A stretch of DNA of 64,000 nucleotides from assembly GCA_024304995.1 (NCBI GenBank), contig JAMWZD010000002.1, positions 62,001 through 126,000 of the forward strand, read 5' to 3'. Source of the stretch: Rickettsiales bacterium. Lineage in GTDB: Bacteria > Pseudomonadota > Alphaproteobacteria > Rickettsiales > UBA998. Shown one piece after another: positions 43,072 through 54,873 of this stretch. How positions within the stretch are numbered: position 1 is the stretch's first letter; the number at the start of each line of letters is the position of its first letter. A program made the translations under genes and the position numbers. Under the pieces are notes generated by a model. The model was given only the letters and a program-made list of their open reading frames with translations, made no database searches and was not told where the DNA came from.

Positions 43072-45948
43072 ATGATGAACAGAATCCCAGACGGAACAGA
43101 ACATGAAGTAAAACCTGCAAAAGGTGGTGTTGCAGTGCGTGTTATGTCTGCCCTCGCCAAACCTTTATTTTATCTGGTGAGCATTGGTTTAACATGTGTG
43201 TTGCTTGGCGGTCTGGCGATTGGTGCGATATTCCATTATTACAGTAAAGACCTGCCAGACAGTTCGGCGCTTGCAAATTACAACCCGCCAGGCATGACAC
43301 GTTTTTATTCCCGCAACGGACAGTTAATTGCAGAATATGCCAAGCAGCGCCGCATATTTGTGGAGTTTGAGGATATTCCCCGCCCCGTGATCAATGCGTT
43401 TATTGCCGCGGAAGACCAGAATTTTTATGAGCATGGCGGCGTTGACCCGATGGGGATTCTGCGTGCGGTTATGTCCAATCTGGAGCGTTTATCCAATAAA
43501 GATAAATCACTGGTGGGTGGCTCAACCATCACGCAGCAGGTGGTGAAAAACTTTTTGCTCACAAACGAAAAATCGCTTGAGCGCAAAATTAAAGAAGCGA
43601 TTCTGGCAATGCGCATTTCACAGACATACAGCAAAGATCGTATATTGGAACTCTATCTGAATGAAATTTATCTGGGGATGGGTGCATATGGCGTGGCAGC
43701 AGCGTCTTTGGAATATTTCGGAAAAGAACTGGAAGATTTAAGCACGGAAGAAATTGCCCTGCTGGCAGGAATGCCAAAAGCGCCTGCAAATTATGACCCT
43801 GAGCGATATCCTGATAAAGCAAAAACACGCCGAAATTACGTGATCAAGCGCATGTATGAAGATGGCTATATTAATGAAGCAGAATATGAGCGTGCCAGCG
43901 CCGCGCCACTGAATGTCACAGAAGATCGTTTGATCAGCGAGCCTAAAGTACCTTATTATTCTGAAGAGGTGCGCCGCTGGATTGTAGAGAATTTCGGTTC
44001 TGATGAGCTATATAATAAATCACTCTATGTGCAGACGGCGATTGATGTAGATATGCAGGAAAAGTTGGATAATGCATTACGTAGCGCATTGCGCGCTTAT
44101 GACAAACGCCACGGCTATCGCGGTGTGTTGGATCATATTAACTCGCTTGAAGACTGGGAATCTGCGCTCAAAGAAGCGGAAAAGAAAACCCCTGTATATG
44201 ACAAGCAACGCATCGCTTTAGTGCTGGATGTCACATCAGATGGTGCTTCTATTGGTATGAGCGAATATTACACCATGCCTGACAGTGATGAAGAACAGGT
44301 GCGCAAAATTCGCGGCAATATTTCATTTGCTAATATGAAATGGGCGCGTCCTGTGCGTGAGTCAGGTTCTTATGGCCCTGTGCCAAATAAACCATCCGAT
44401 ATTCTGAATCAGGGTGATATTATTCTGGTGTCTCCTGCAAAAGGCAAAGGGGAATGGGAGCTGGATCAAGTTCCAAAAATCAGTGGAGCAATGGTTGCCA
44501 TGCGCCCGCAAACAGGTGAAGTTCTGGCAATGAGTGGTGGTTATAGCGCCAGCCTCAGCCAGTTTAACCGTGCCACACAGGCGCAGCGTCAACCAGGGTC
44601 TGCCTTTAAGCCATTTATTTATATGTCTGCACTGGAGCGCGGTTTCACGCCAAGTTCAATAGTGGTGGATGGTCCTATTGAAATTGATCAGGGGCCAGGT
44701 CTGCCGCCGTGGCGACCAAAAAATTATGGCGGAAAGTTTGCAGGGCCTTCCACCCTGCGTTCAGGGCTGGAAAAATCCCGCAACCTGATGACCGTGCGTC
44801 TGGCGCAGATGGTGGGGCTGAAAAAAATTAAGGCGGCAGGCGAGCGTTTCAATATTTATGATGATTTGCCACTGCATTATTCTGCAACGCTTGGTGCAAA
44901 GGAAACTACTGTATTGAAGCTGGCAACAGCATATTCCATGCTGGTGAATGGTGGGCTGAAAGTGGAGCCGATTTTCGTCAAACGTATTGCAGACCGATAT
45001 GGCGAAACTAAATTCAAGGCAGATATGCGTGACTGTGCGATGTGCAACAGCGATATTGCAAAAAATGACGAAGTCAGCAATACGCAGCCATTATTGCCCA
45101 AAGATGCGCGTGAGCGCGTGGCAGACCCCCGCATTGCCTATCAGATGGTCAGTCTACTGCAAGGGGTGGTGCAGCGTGGAACAGCGGTGCGTGCAAGGGC
45201 ATTAAACCTGCCTATTGGCGGCAAGACAGGCACAACAAATGACAGCCGTGATGCATGGTTTATGGGCTTCACACAGGATCTGGTGGTAGGAACCTATATT
45301 GGTTTTGACACGCCAAAGTCACTGGGAGACAAGGAAACAGGCGGGCGCGTGGCACTGCCAGCGTTTATGAACTTCATGGAAGCCTATTATGAAGGCAAGG
45401 AAGCACCAGAATTTATCAAGCCTGCGGGCATTCTGGAAGTGCAGGTAGACCGCAATACTGGCGTGCCGCCCATGCCGTGGCAACAGGGCGGTGGTGGTCT
45501 TATCACCGAAACATTCGTAACAGGTGGATCTATCTTTATTCCTGGGGATGAAATTAACATAGCAGTGCCAGAACTCCCCGCACAACAGGACGATTTTGTT
45601 GATTATGGTAACGGATATGATCCGCAGGATGATATTTACCGTCCTGTAGGCGTGCAGCCAGACAATGCGCAGTCCGTTCCGCAAGCGCCTGTGTATATTG
45701 CGCCTGAAGAGGAAAGCATTGTTGCGCCGCAGCAGGAAATTCAGCAGCGCCGTTATGACCCATATACCACCAAAGAGCCTGAGCCAAACCAGTATGTTCC
45801 CGTTGCACCTGCCACGGAAGCGCGACGCTACACACCTCCGCCTCGCCCCACAAGGGCGCGCAACAAACGCACGATTGGCGGACCTGATTACTGGGAGGGC
45901 AGGCAACAAAATGCCGCACCATCCCGCGGGACAGGCGGACTTTATTAA
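43072..45948 (+). CDS. mrcA: Penicillin-binding protein 1A (class A PBP)
   Basis: The 958-residue bifunctional inner-membrane enzyme polymerises and cross-links peptidoglycan. One membrane helix lies near residues 25-50. The GT51 transglycosylase domain (about 70-250) contains AAEDQNFYEHGG and GGSTITQQVVKN. A linker/OB-like region follows. The transpeptidase domain has the active-site Ser in PGSAFKPF, the SxN motif (SRN) and KTGTTND. A Pro/Gln-rich tail of about 120 residues follows. Two ATGs (43072 and 43075) are adjacent. The order amiC-mrcA-prfB is conserved in Alphaproteobacteria. Confidence 0.95.
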   Translation: MMNRIPDGTEHEVKPAKGGVAVRVMSALAKPLFYLVSIGLTCVLLGGLAIGAIFHYYSKDLPDSSALANYNPPGMTRFYSRNGQLIAEYAKQRRIFVEFEDIPRPVINAFIAAEDQNFYEHGGVDPMGILRAVMSNLERLSNKDKSLVGGSTITQQVVKNFLLTNEKSLERKIKEAILAMRISQTYSKDRILELYLNEIYLGMGAYGVAAASLEYFGKELEDLSTEEIALLAGMPKAPANYDPERYPDKAKTRRNYVIKRMYEDGYINEAEYERASAAPLNVTEDRLISEPKVPYYSEEVRRWIVENFGSDELYNKSLYVQTAIDVDMQEKLDNALRSALRAYDKRHGYRGVLDHINSLEDWESALKEAEKKTPVYDKQRIALVLDVTSDGASIGMSEYYTMPDSDEEQVRKIRGNISFANMKWARPVRESGSYGPVPNKPSDILNQGDIILVSPAKGKGEWELDQVPKISGAMVAMRPQTGEVLAMSGGYSASLSQFNRATQAQRQPGSAFKPFIYMSALERGFTPSSIVVDGPIEIDQGPGLPPWRPKNYGGKFAGPSTLRSGLEKSRNLMTVRLAQMVGLKKIKAAGERFNIYDDLPLHYSATLGAKETTVLKLATAYSMLVNGGLKVEPIFVKRIADRYGETKFKADMRDCAMCNSDIAKNDEVSNTQPLLPKDARERVADPRIAYQMVSLLQGVVQRGTAVRARALNLPIGGKTGTTNDSRDAWFMGFTQDLVVGTYIGFDTPKSLGDKETGGRVALPAFMNFMEAYYEGKEAPEFIKPAGILEVQVDRNTGVPPMPWQQGGGGLITETFVTGGSIFIPGDEINIAVPELPAQQDDFVDYGNGYDPQDDIYRPVGVQPDNAQSVPQAPVYIAPEEESIVAPQQEIQQRRYDPYTTKEPEPNQYVPVAPATEARRYTPPPRPTRARNKRTIGGPDYWEGRQQNAAPSRGTGGLY

Positions 45949-45972
45949 ATACGCGAACAGAATGAGATTATT

Positions 45973-47092
45973 ATGAAAGCCGAGATTGAACAATATGCAG
46001 CACAGATAAAAGAATCCCAGTCATTGCTACGGAGGTATCTTTGACTGGGATGCTGCAAATGCACGCCTGAAAGAACTGGACGCACAGGCGGAAGATCCGA
46101 ATTTATGGAATGATCAGTCTGCGGCGCAGAAAATGCTCAAAGAGCGCACTGCGCTGCAAAATATGATTGATATGTGCAACACACTGGAAGCACGATTTGA
46201 AGATAATTATATGCTCGCCGAAATGGGTGAAGAAGAAGGTGACACACAAACCGTGAAGGAAGCGGAAGCATCGTTAGCGGATGTGGCTGAGCGTTACAAA
46301 ACATTAGAGATTGAAAGTCTGCTCTCAGGTGAAGCGGACAGCAATGATTGCTTTATTGAAATTCACTCTGGTGCTGGAGGCACGGAAAGTCAGGACTGGG
46401 CGCAAATATTGCTGCGAATGTATATGCGCTGGGGCGAGCGCAAAGACTTCAAAGTGGAATTGATAGACGAACATGCAGGCGAGGAAGCAGGCATTAAATC
46501 CGCGGTTATTCGATTGAGCGGTCACAACGCATATGGCTGGGCAAAAACAGAAAGTGGTGTGCATCGTTTAGTGCGCATTTCACCATTTGATTCTGCCTCG
46601 CGCCGTCACACGTCTTTTTCCAGCGTCTGGGTGACACCAGTGATTGATGATACGGTAAATATTGTCATTGAAGACAAGGATTTACGTGTGGACACATTTC
46701 GTGCATCTGGCGCAGGCGGGCAGCATATTAACAAAACGGATAGTGCCATCCGCATCACGCATGAGCCATCTGGCGTGGTGGTGCAATGCCAATCGTCCCG
46801 CTCGCAACATCGCAATCGTGATGAGGCAATGTCTATGTTGCGATCACGGCTTTATGAGCTGGAATTGCAGCGCCGCGAAGCTGAGGCGGATTCGGTCAAT
46901 GCCCAGAAAAGCGACAATGGCTGGGGGCATCAGATTCGCTCTTACGTGCTGCATCCCTATCAGATGGTGAAGGATTTGCGCACATCTGTGGAAACAGGGA
47001 ACACGCAGGCAGTGCTGGATGGGGATTTAAACCAGTTCATGTCTGCTGCGCTGGCGCAAAAAATTGCGCAGTCACAGGAGAAGGCGAGTTAG
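45973..47092 (+). CDS. prfB: Peptide chain release factor 2, with programmed +1 frameshift
   Basis: RF2 releases peptides at UGA and UAA. The first 23 codons run from ATG 45973 to CTT 46039, and the in-frame TGA at 46042-46044 is bypassed by a +1 shift. Translation continues at GAC 46043 and ends at TAG 47092. The protein has about 373 residues. It shows the stop-codon-recognising SPF motif (RISPFDSASRR) and the catalytic GGQ in GAGGQHINKTDS. The coding sequence is join(45973..46041,46043..47092). Frameshifting lets low RF2 levels raise its own synthesis. Confidence 0.95.
46030..46045 (+). promoter_or_regulatory. prfB +1 frameshift signal
   Basis: CGGAGG TAT CTT TGA C contains the Shine-Dalgarno-like stimulator three bases before the CTT slip codon, and a UGA followed by C. 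This is the classical RF2 autoregulatory site. Confidence 0.93.
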
Positions 47093-47101
47093 TTATGTGC
47101 T

Positions 47102-47182
47102 GTCATTCTGAACGTAGTGAAGAATCCATCTCTCGGCTTGTTGCAAGCGGCTCTGGATTCTTCGGCTTCGCCTCAGAATGAC
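47102..47182. repeat. Palindromic repeat element between prfB and ligA
   Basis: The arms 47102-47127 and 47155-47182 are near-complementary, sharing GTCATTCTGA and AGAATCC with their complements. They enclose an inner GCTTG/CAAGC hairpin. This resembles the dispersed palindromic elements with the CATTCTGA...GAAGAATCC motif known in many bacterial genomes. It lies between two convergent genes and could also act as a terminator for both. No second copy is seen in this window. Confidence 0.6.
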
Positions 47183-47184
47183 GG

Positions 47185-49251
<2,067 letters not shown>

Positions 49252-50916
49252 TTACGCTACCTCAAGCAACCGCGCCGCAGCCTGACGGGCTTCGTCGGTA
49301 ATGTCTGCACCAGAGAGCATCCGCGCCAGTTCTTCGTGACGGGCTTTGCTGTCCAGCAAAGTGACTGTGGTTTCGGTCTGTCCGTCCACCACATGCTTTT
49401 CGATGAAATATTGCGACTGCCCACGCGCTGCCACCTGCGGCAAATGTGTCACCACGCAGACCTGACCGTCCTTTGCCAGCTGCTTGAGCCGTGCGCCAAT
49501 CGCATCCGCCACTGCGCCGCCTGTGCCTGTGTCAATTTCATCAAAAATCATCATGGGTGGGTTACTGTTTTTTGCCCCCAGCACCACGGCAAGCGCCAGC
49601 ATAAAGCGGGAAAGCTCACCGCCTGAGGCGATGTCATTCAGTGCGCCGAATGGGCTGCCAGGGTTGGTGGAAACTTCAAAATATATCTCATCCATCCCTT
49701 TTGCGCCCCAGCGTTCCAGCGGTTGCCTGTTGCAGACAGCTTTAAACCGTGTGGCTTCCATTTTAAGCGGGGCAAGTTCGCTATGCACCGATGCTTCGAG
49801 TTTACTGCTTGCCTTCTGACGCGCTGTTGAAAGCGACTGCGCTGCTTTTTCATATGTAGTGCGCAATTCTTTTTCCTGTTTGGTGAGGGTGCTTAACGTG
49901 TCATCTGCATCGCGCAACTGGTTGATTTTCTGTTGCGCTTCCTGCCAGATGCCATGCAAGCCATCCACCGTGGTGCGGTGTTTTCGCGCTGCATCGCGCA
50001 AGGCAAATAGTCTGCTTTCGGTTTTTTCGAGCAATGCTTCATCATAGCCATCATCACGGATCATGGCTTCCAGTTCCATTTCTGCGTCTGCCAGTTCATT
50101 CAGGCAGCGTTCTAGCCCATCAATAATGGTCTGCCCGCGTTTTTGTTCGCCAATAGGAGAGCGGATCAGAATGTTCTGGCATTTGCTAAGTATCTGCGCG
50201 ACAGGTGTTGCACCGTTAAGCGCTTCGCTGGCATCCTGCAAAGCTGCCCCTGTTTTTTCTGCCTGCATCAGTGCGCTGCGTTGCTCCACCAGCTGCGTTT
50301 CTTCATCTTCCTCGGGGGAAAGTGCGTCCAGCTCTTTGAGCGTATGTTGCAGATAATCCTGCTCACGCTGCGCCTGCTGCAATGCTTCATGCAACGTGCG
50401 AATCTCTTTGCGCACATAGTTCCATTTGGCATATGCCGCCTGAACCTCCGCAAGTAATGTATCATGCTCGCCATAAGCATCCAGATAATATTGATGGTTG
50501 GTGCTGTCCAGCAAGCCTTTCTGCCCATGCTGCCCGTGAATTTCCACCAGCTTTTCACCGCAATGTTTCAGCAGCTTCAGCGTCACAGGTGCATCATTCA
50601 TATAGGCTTTGGACGTGCCGTCAGCTTTGATGCTGCGGCGGATAATGAGCTGCCCTTCACATTCAATATCATGCTCATGCAGCCAGTTGCGAAAATCTGC
50701 ATCCGCAATCTCAAATTCCGCGCTGACCTGTGCCTGCGCTTCACCTGCGCGCACCAGCCTTGCCTCCGCGCGTTTTCCAATGATAAGACCCAGCGCATCC
50801 AGCAGGATGGACTTTCCTGCGCCAGTTTCACCGCTCAGCACGGTCAGCCCGCTGCCAAATTCCAGCGAGGCGTGACGAATCAGCACAATATTTTTTAATG
50901 TTAAGCGCGTTAGCAT
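49252..50916 (-). CDS. recN: DNA repair protein RecN
   Basis: RecN is an SMC-like ATPase that acts on double-strand breaks with RecA. The 554-residue protein has the Walker A GETGAGKS near the N-terminus and long coiled-coil arms (residues about 160-370). The C-terminal ABC signature is ASGGELSRFMLAL and the Walker B is MMIFDEIDTGTGG, followed by the VTHLPQVAA His switch. It lies 12 bases downstream of bamD and directly upstream of ligA, a conserved alphaproteobacterial order. No LexA-type box was recognised upstream. Confidence 0.96.
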   Translation of the reverse strand: MLTRLTLKNIVLIRHASLEFGSGLTVLSGETGAGKSILLDALGLIIGKRAEARLVRAGEAQAQVSAEFEIADADFRNWLHEHDIECEGQLIIRRSIKADGTSKAYMNDAPVTLKLLKHCGEKLVEIHGQHGQKGLLDSTNHQYYLDAYGEHDTLLAEVQAAYAKWNYVRKEIRTLHEALQQAQREQDYLQHTLKELDALSPEEDEETQLVEQRSALMQAEKTGAALQDASEALNGATPVAQILSKCQNILIRSPIGEQKRGQTIIDGLERCLNELADAEMELEAMIRDDGYDEALLEKTESRLFALRDAARKHRTTVDGLHGIWQEAQQKINQLRDADDTLSTLTKQEKELRTTYEKAAQSLSTARQKASSKLEASVHSELAPLKMEATRFKAVCNRQPLERWGAKGMDEIYFEVSTNPGSPFGALNDIASGGELSRFMLALAVVLGAKNSNPPMMIFDEIDTGTGGAVADAIGARLKQLAKDGQVCVVTHLPQVAARGQSQYFIEKHVVDGQTETTVTLLDSKARHEELARMLSGADITDEARQAAARLLEVA

Positions 50917-50928
50917 AATAATTTTTTC

Positions 50929-51732
50929 TTAGAATATTCCCCAGCCCGATGCTTCTTTTTGTGCTTGTGGCTCCCCTTTCAGCAATGCATAGCTGCGCTC
51001 ATACCATTTTGTGTCGGGGTAATTATGCCCCAGCACTGCAGCGTAACGTTCTGCCTGTTCCACCACGCCAAGCGAAAGATAGGTTTCCACCAGACGGTGC
51101 AGTGCTTCGGGCGTGTGGGTGGTGGTGTCGTAATTCTCAATCACCGCGCGGAAACGGTTGGCGGCGGCGAGATATTCCTGCTTTGCCTGATAATATCGCC
51201 CAATTTCCATTTCCTTACCTGCCAGATGGTCACGCGTCAGATCCAGCTTCAGCTTGGCATCGCGTGCATAATCTGAGTTTGGGAAACGGCGGACGATGGT
51301 GCGCAGCGCGTTCATGGCTTGGCGCGTCATTCCTTGGTCACGCCCCACATCTGAGATTTGCTCATAATAGCTTTGCGCAATCAGATAATATGCGTATGGC
51401 ACGCTTTCATCTCCTGGATGCAGCTTGATGAAACGCTCAAAGGTGAGAATGGCATTATCATAATCGCGCTGCTTGTAATAGCTATAGCCAGACATGATCT
51501 GCGCGGTGGATGCCCATTCAGAATATGGATGCTGGCGTTCAATATCGTCAAATAATTCTGCTGCAGCTTTATATTTGCGCTCTGCCAGCAAATCCCGTGC
51601 TTCTGTGTATAGCACTTCAGCGCTTTTGCTCTCTTCCTGTGCGGTATCTTCTTTGTCCGACCCGCTACAGGACGCAACCATCATCAAAATGCAACCATAC
51701 TGTAATATTTTCTTCACAAGCGACCTTCTCAT
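50929..51732 (-). CDS. bamD: Outer-membrane assembly lipoprotein BamD
   Basis: BamD (ComL) is the essential TPR lipoprotein of the BAM complex that inserts barrels into the outer membrane. The 267-residue precursor has a type II signal with lipobox VASC. It then has about five TPR-like repeats (LYTEARDLLAERKYKAAAEL, AQIMSGYSYYKQRDYDNAIL, PYAYYLIAQSYYEQI). It heads the bamD-recN-ligA unit. In many relatives lpxC lies upstream. Here a GNAT gene diverges from the start instead. Clients in this window include the barrel protein at 17184. Confidence 0.95.
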   Translation of the reverse strand: MRRSLVKKILQYGCILMMVASCSGSDKEDTAQEESKSAEVLYTEARDLLAERKYKAAAELFDDIERQHPYSEWASTAQIMSGYSYYKQRDYDNAILTFERFIKLHPGDESVPYAYYLIAQSYYEQISDVGRDQGMTRQAMNALRTIVRRFPNSDYARDAKLKLDLTRDHLAGKEMEIGRYYQAKQEYLAAANRFRAVIENYDTTTHTPEALHRLVETYLSLGVVEQAERYAAVLGHNYPDTKWYERSYALLKGEPQAQKEASGWGIF

Positions 51733-51779
51733 TTTTATGCTACACTTTAAACATGCTCGCGGTAAATGAAAAGCACAAG

Positions 51780-52229
51780 ATGAACCCAGAATTATATAAG
51801 CTGGTTATTCGCCTGAAAAAAATGCGTTCTATGGAAGAAATTTACGCAACGTACCCGCTTGTCTGCCGAATGAACCCTGATATGGAACATGATGAATTTA
51901 TCGCCATTCAGGATGAAATGATGAAACAGGGGTATCAGTGCATTGGTGCATATGACCAGCAGGAACAATTGCGCGGCATGTGCGGATACTGGGTGACGCA
52001 TCGTTTTTATTGCGGCAAAGCCATCCGAATTGATAATGTTGTAGTGGAAAAGCAGTGTAAAGGGCTTGGCATTGGCAGTTCGCTTTTAAATTATGTTGAA
52101 AAAGAAGGGCAGCGTGTCGGCGCGTGCTCAATTATTCTGGATGCTTACGCCCATAATAAAGAAAGTCATGATTTTTATTTCAAGCATGGGTTGGATATGA
52201 AAGGCGTACATTTTGTAAAGACGTTGTAA
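51780..52229 (+). CDS. GNAT family N-acetyltransferase
   Basis: The 149-residue protein has the GNAT fold: an N-terminal helical part, the acetyl-CoA-binding motif A (RIDNVVVEKQCKGLGIGSSLL, with the QxxGxG loop), and the motif B strand ending HDFYFKHGLDMKG. The substrate is unknown. I chose ATG 51780. The in-frame ATG at 51753 lies close to a TACACT -10-like element of the same promoter region and is less likely. The gene diverges from bamD across about 50 bases. Confidence 0.85.
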   Translation: MNPELYKLVIRLKKMRSMEEIYATYPLVCRMNPDMEHDEFIAIQDEMMKQGYQCIGAYDQQEQLRGMCGYWVTHRFYCGKAIRIDNVVVEKQCKGLGIGSSLLNYVEKEGQRVGACSIILDAYAHNKESHDFYFKHGLDMKGVHFVKTL

Positions 52230-52316
52230 AACATATTACGCAACACATTCAGGAATATCTATTTCACTCAGAAAAATGGATTTTTCGCTGGATTCAAAGG
52301 ACGTTAATTATCTATG

Positions 52317-52625
52317 TTACCGCACTTTATGCGAGACTTTCTCAACCGCTTCTTCGATATATACTTTATGAACCGCTTCATTGATGAGCGTGTTTTGTTC
52401 CTGAAATTGCTGGCTGGCTTCTGAGCCTTTCATGAAACCATGAACCGCGCCGAGAGCTGCGAGGGCAGATGTCACTACCAAAGCCTGTTTTAGTGATAAA
52501 TCAATCCCAGTATTTTCATCTATCAAATGCCCCCCTAACAATGTTCCACCTGCCAGCGCGCCTGCTTCCAGCAGCGCCTGCGTCACTGCGCCATTGCCTT
52601 TGAATGTTTCTTTATATTGTGACAT
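52317..52625 (-). CDS. Hypothetical membrane-associated protein, 102 residues
   Basis: No family is recognised. I chose ATG 52625 because a GGGG Shine-Dalgarno lies seven bases upstream. A double ATG at 52628/52625 exists, and a longer frame adds an unrelated hydrophobic piece. The protein has two Gly/Ala-rich hydrophobic stretches (residues about 13-35 and 45-65: ALLEAGALAGGTLLGG and ALVVTSALAALGAV). The C-terminal half is charged and helical (EAVEKVSHKV). It resembles the glycine-zipper type of small envelope protein. No signal peptide is evident. Confidence 0.6.
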   Translation of the reverse strand: MSQYKETFKGNGAVTQALLEAGALAGGTLLGGHLIDENTGIDLSLKQALVVTSALAALGAVHGFMKGSEASQQFQEQNTLINEAVHKVYIEEAVEKVSHKVR

Positions 52626-52735
52626 CATTAATCCCCATAATGCATGAATGATAGCAACTAAACATGACAGCATGATGACAGGATGCAAAATAGGCAGCAG
52701 AATGTTGACTGCTGCCTATTTTCAACTTCAAAATA

Positions 52736-53173
52736 TTACTGCGTTTTGGTGAACAGCGATGTCAGCGAATTTGCCAGACCTGCTGCATCCATAGTGGGTT
52801 GCGTACCCAGCCAGCCAGATAGCCCTTCCTGATTATTCACTTCTGTTGCTGTTACATTTCCATCTGAAGTGAAGTTTTTGTAGAGCGCCTGAATTTGCGG
52901 AGCATATTCTGTAGGGATGCCAAGTTGATTGAGGATCATCCCAATCATAGGGTTACTCTGCCCTGTCAGCACATCTGCTGTGCCTTTGCCTGCGACAGAA
53001 TCAATCTGCCCGCGTGCGGCGTTGCCTAGCATATCCTGCGCGGATTGTGGCTGCGTCTGTTCCTGTGCATTGTTATTGCCAAACAGACCGCCAAGGTCAA
53101 TCGCATGGGTTGCAGGGGCAGCAAGCGCAGTCGCGGCTGTGAATAATATAATATGTAGAGTGTGTTTCATCAT
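52736..53173 (-). CDS. Exported hypothetical protein, 145 residues
   Basis: No family is recognised. A clear signal peptide (MMKHTLHIILFTAATALAAPATHA) is followed by a short Gly/Asn/Gln-rich stretch (LGGLFGNNNAQEQTQPQSA). A mostly helical mature domain follows, with many Asn, Gln, Gly and Thr. It contains no cysteines, so no disulfides are expected. A GGAGAA-type Shine-Dalgarno precedes the double ATG. The protein is probably periplasmic or secreted. It is separated from the preceding orphan on the same strand by about 110 bases. Confidence 0.65.
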   Translation of the reverse strand: MMKHTLHIILFTAATALAAPATHAIDLGGLFGNNNAQEQTQPQSAQDMLGNAARGQIDSVAGKGTADVLTGQSNPMIGMILNQLGIPTEYAPQIQALYKNFTSDGNVTATEVNNQEGLSGWLGTQPTMDAAGLANSLTSLFTKTQ

Positions 53174-53281
53174 CTTCTCCTTGCTTTAATGACATCCCAC
53201 TAAAACGCTATGATGCATCAAAGGCAAGTATTAAAATGTTTGAGTCTTCCAGACATATATCAGTAAGCGCATTATACGCGC

Positions 53282-53713
53282 ATGAAGCATGAAGTGATAG
53301 AATCAGCGCGGCGCTATGTTGGGGTGCGGTTTAAGCATCAGGGGCGCTCGCTTCACGGGCTGGATTGTCTGGGGCTGCTCATCATGGTGGCGCAGGATTG
53401 CCATTTGAAAGATGCTGCGGGCAGGGCGCTCGCTGATTATGATTATCAGCATTACACCCATCTTCCAGACGGTGCATTGTTTCTGGCGCAGTTGCAAGCG
53501 GCACTTCTCCGCATTGAAAAAGAGGAATTGCAGGCAGGGGATGTTGCATTATTTCAAGTGGATGGCAATCCGCAGCATTGTGGCATCATTAGTGATTATG
53601 CGCATGGTGGATATGGGATTATCCATGCTTACGCGCCTGCGCGAAAAGTGGTGGAACATGCGCTGGATGAGGGATGGAACAAAGAGATGGTTGCGTTATT
53701 CCGTGCGCATTAA
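53282..53713 (+). CDS. NlpC/P60-family cysteine peptidase
   Basis: The 143-residue protein is a minimal NlpC/P60 domain. The catalytic Cys lies in LHGLDCLGLLI, the His in NPQHCGIIS, and a third polar residue (His) in GIIHAYA. The start YVGVRFKHQGRS is the usual substrate groove. Such small forms cleave peptidoglycan stem peptides and occur as phage-tail or gene-transfer-agent cell-wall hydrolases. No signal peptide is visible, so it may act with a tail-like structure or after lysis. No other tail or GTA genes are in this window. Confidence 0.82.
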   Translation: MKHEVIESARRYVGVRFKHQGRSLHGLDCLGLLIMVAQDCHLKDAAGRALADYDYQHYTHLPDGALFLAQLQAALLRIEKEELQAGDVALFQVDGNPQHCGIISDYAHGGYGIIHAYAPARKVVEHALDEGWNKEMVALFRAH

Positions 53714-53715
53714 AA

Positions 53716-53740
53716 AAAAGGGGAGCAATGCTCCCCTTTT
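53716..53740. terminator. Bidirectional terminator between the NlpC and first RTX genes
   Basis: AAAAGGGGAGC (53716-53726) and GCTCCCCTTTT (53730-53740) form an 11-base-pair stem with a three-base loop, with A and T runs on either side. It can end transcription from both the NlpC/P60 gene and the RTX gene at 53763. Confidence 0.9.
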
Positions 53741-53762
53741 CCCAACCGTGTTTGTGACTTTA

Positions 53763-54809
53763 TTATGCTAAAACATCCATTGATGTATCAGTCATACCAA
53801 AATCGCCATCATCCATTGTTTCAGCAGGAATTTCAATCACAAGCTCATCCGCATCATTTTCAAACAATTCAAGAGCGGAGACACCGTTGCCAATCAAATC
53901 TATGAATGTGATTGAGCCTCTCTCTGCACCAAAATCCAGAATTAAATCTGTTCCTGAAACCAGTGCGTCAGTTTCACCCACACCATCATTTTCTACGAAT
54001 TTAACAAACTCAAGCAATGATGTTTTGTCAAAAATATCCTGTTCTGCATCATTAAAGGTGAATAACAGATTATCCTGATTGATGTTGTAATCTGTAATCA
54101 CATCATCACCAGATTCAAAGAAGATTGTGTCCTGACCGCGGCCGCCCGTCAGCGTATCATCGCCTGCGCCGCCATAGAGGCTGTCTGCGCCATTTTCGCC
54201 GTAAAGCTCGTCGTCGCCTTCGCCGCCGAACAATGCATCTTTTGCATTGCCGCCATAAAGTGAGTCATTGCCAGTCCAGCCATATAATGTGTCAGAGCCA
54301 AATTCACCGTAAATCAGGTCATCACCTTCATCACCGCCCAGAACATCTGCGCCGCGACCACCGAAAATAATGTCATTGCCAGTCCAGCCCCAGATAGTAT
54401 CAGCGCCGAATTCGCCATAAAGATTGTCGTTGCCTTCACCGCCATATAGCAGATCTGCGCCATTCCAGCCGAACAATGTATCGTCACCGCTTTCACCGAA
54501 CAATGTGTCATTGCCCCAGTCACCGAGGATGAAATCATTGCCTTCACCGCCATTGAGCAGGTCATTGCCAGTCCAGCCATATACTGTGTCGTCGCCTTCG
54601 CCTGCAAACACAGTGTCACTGCCAGCGTCACCGCCGATCAGATCGTTGCCAGTGCCGCCGAGAATATAGTCATTGCCAGATCCTGCCCAGACAGTATCAT
54701 CACCGCCAGAAGCATAAAGCGAATCTGCCTGATTATTACCAAAAATAAGTTCGTTAATTTCGGTGCCAAACACAATGCCGACACCACTTTCAGAGACTAA
54801 AGTAGTCAT
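53763..54809 (-). CDS. RTX-type calcium-binding repeat protein (paralog 1)
   Basis: The 348-residue protein has no N-terminal signal peptide. Residues about 10-240 are tandem nine-residue repeats of the GGxGxDxLx type (GGEGNDFIL, GESGDDTLF, GGRGADVLG). These bind Ca2+ and form a beta-roll. A higher-order pattern places GWTGND-like units every 27-36 residues. The C-terminal 110 residues (DVITDYNINQDNLLFTF onward) resemble a type I secretion signal region. The protein is probably exported by a type I system not present here. It is paralogous to the adjacent 54931 gene. Confidence 0.88.
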   Translation of the reverse strand: MTTLVSESGVGIVFGTEINELIFGNNQADSLYASGGDDTVWAGSGNDYILGGTGNDLIGGDAGSDTVFAGEGDDTVYGWTGNDLLNGGEGNDFILGDWGNDTLFGESGDDTLFGWNGADLLYGGEGNDNLYGEFGADTIWGWTGNDIIFGGRGADVLGGDEGDDLIYGEFGSDTLYGWTGNDSLYGGNAKDALFGGEGDDELYGENGADSLYGGAGDDTLTGGRGQDTIFFESGDDVITDYNINQDNLLFTFNDAEQDIFDKTSLLEFVKFVENDGVGETDALVSGTDLILDFGAERGSITFIDLIGNGVSALELFENDADELVIEIPAETMDDGDFGMTDTSMDVLA

Positions 54810-54873
54810 AATTATTACCTTTAAGCTATTTTTTTGAAGTCTAAAACTTAATTAACAGTTTTGTTAATGTCAA

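Noticed and set aside
45319-45993. A 224-residue minus-strand frame opposite the mrcA tail
   Set aside because: It mirrors the Pro/Gln-rich coding sequence of mrcA and has no recognisable features.
46042-46044. Premature stop making prfB a pseudogene
   Set aside because: The TGA sits in the classical RF2 +1 frameshift context with an upstream Shine-Dalgarno-like sequence, and the downstream frame is intact.
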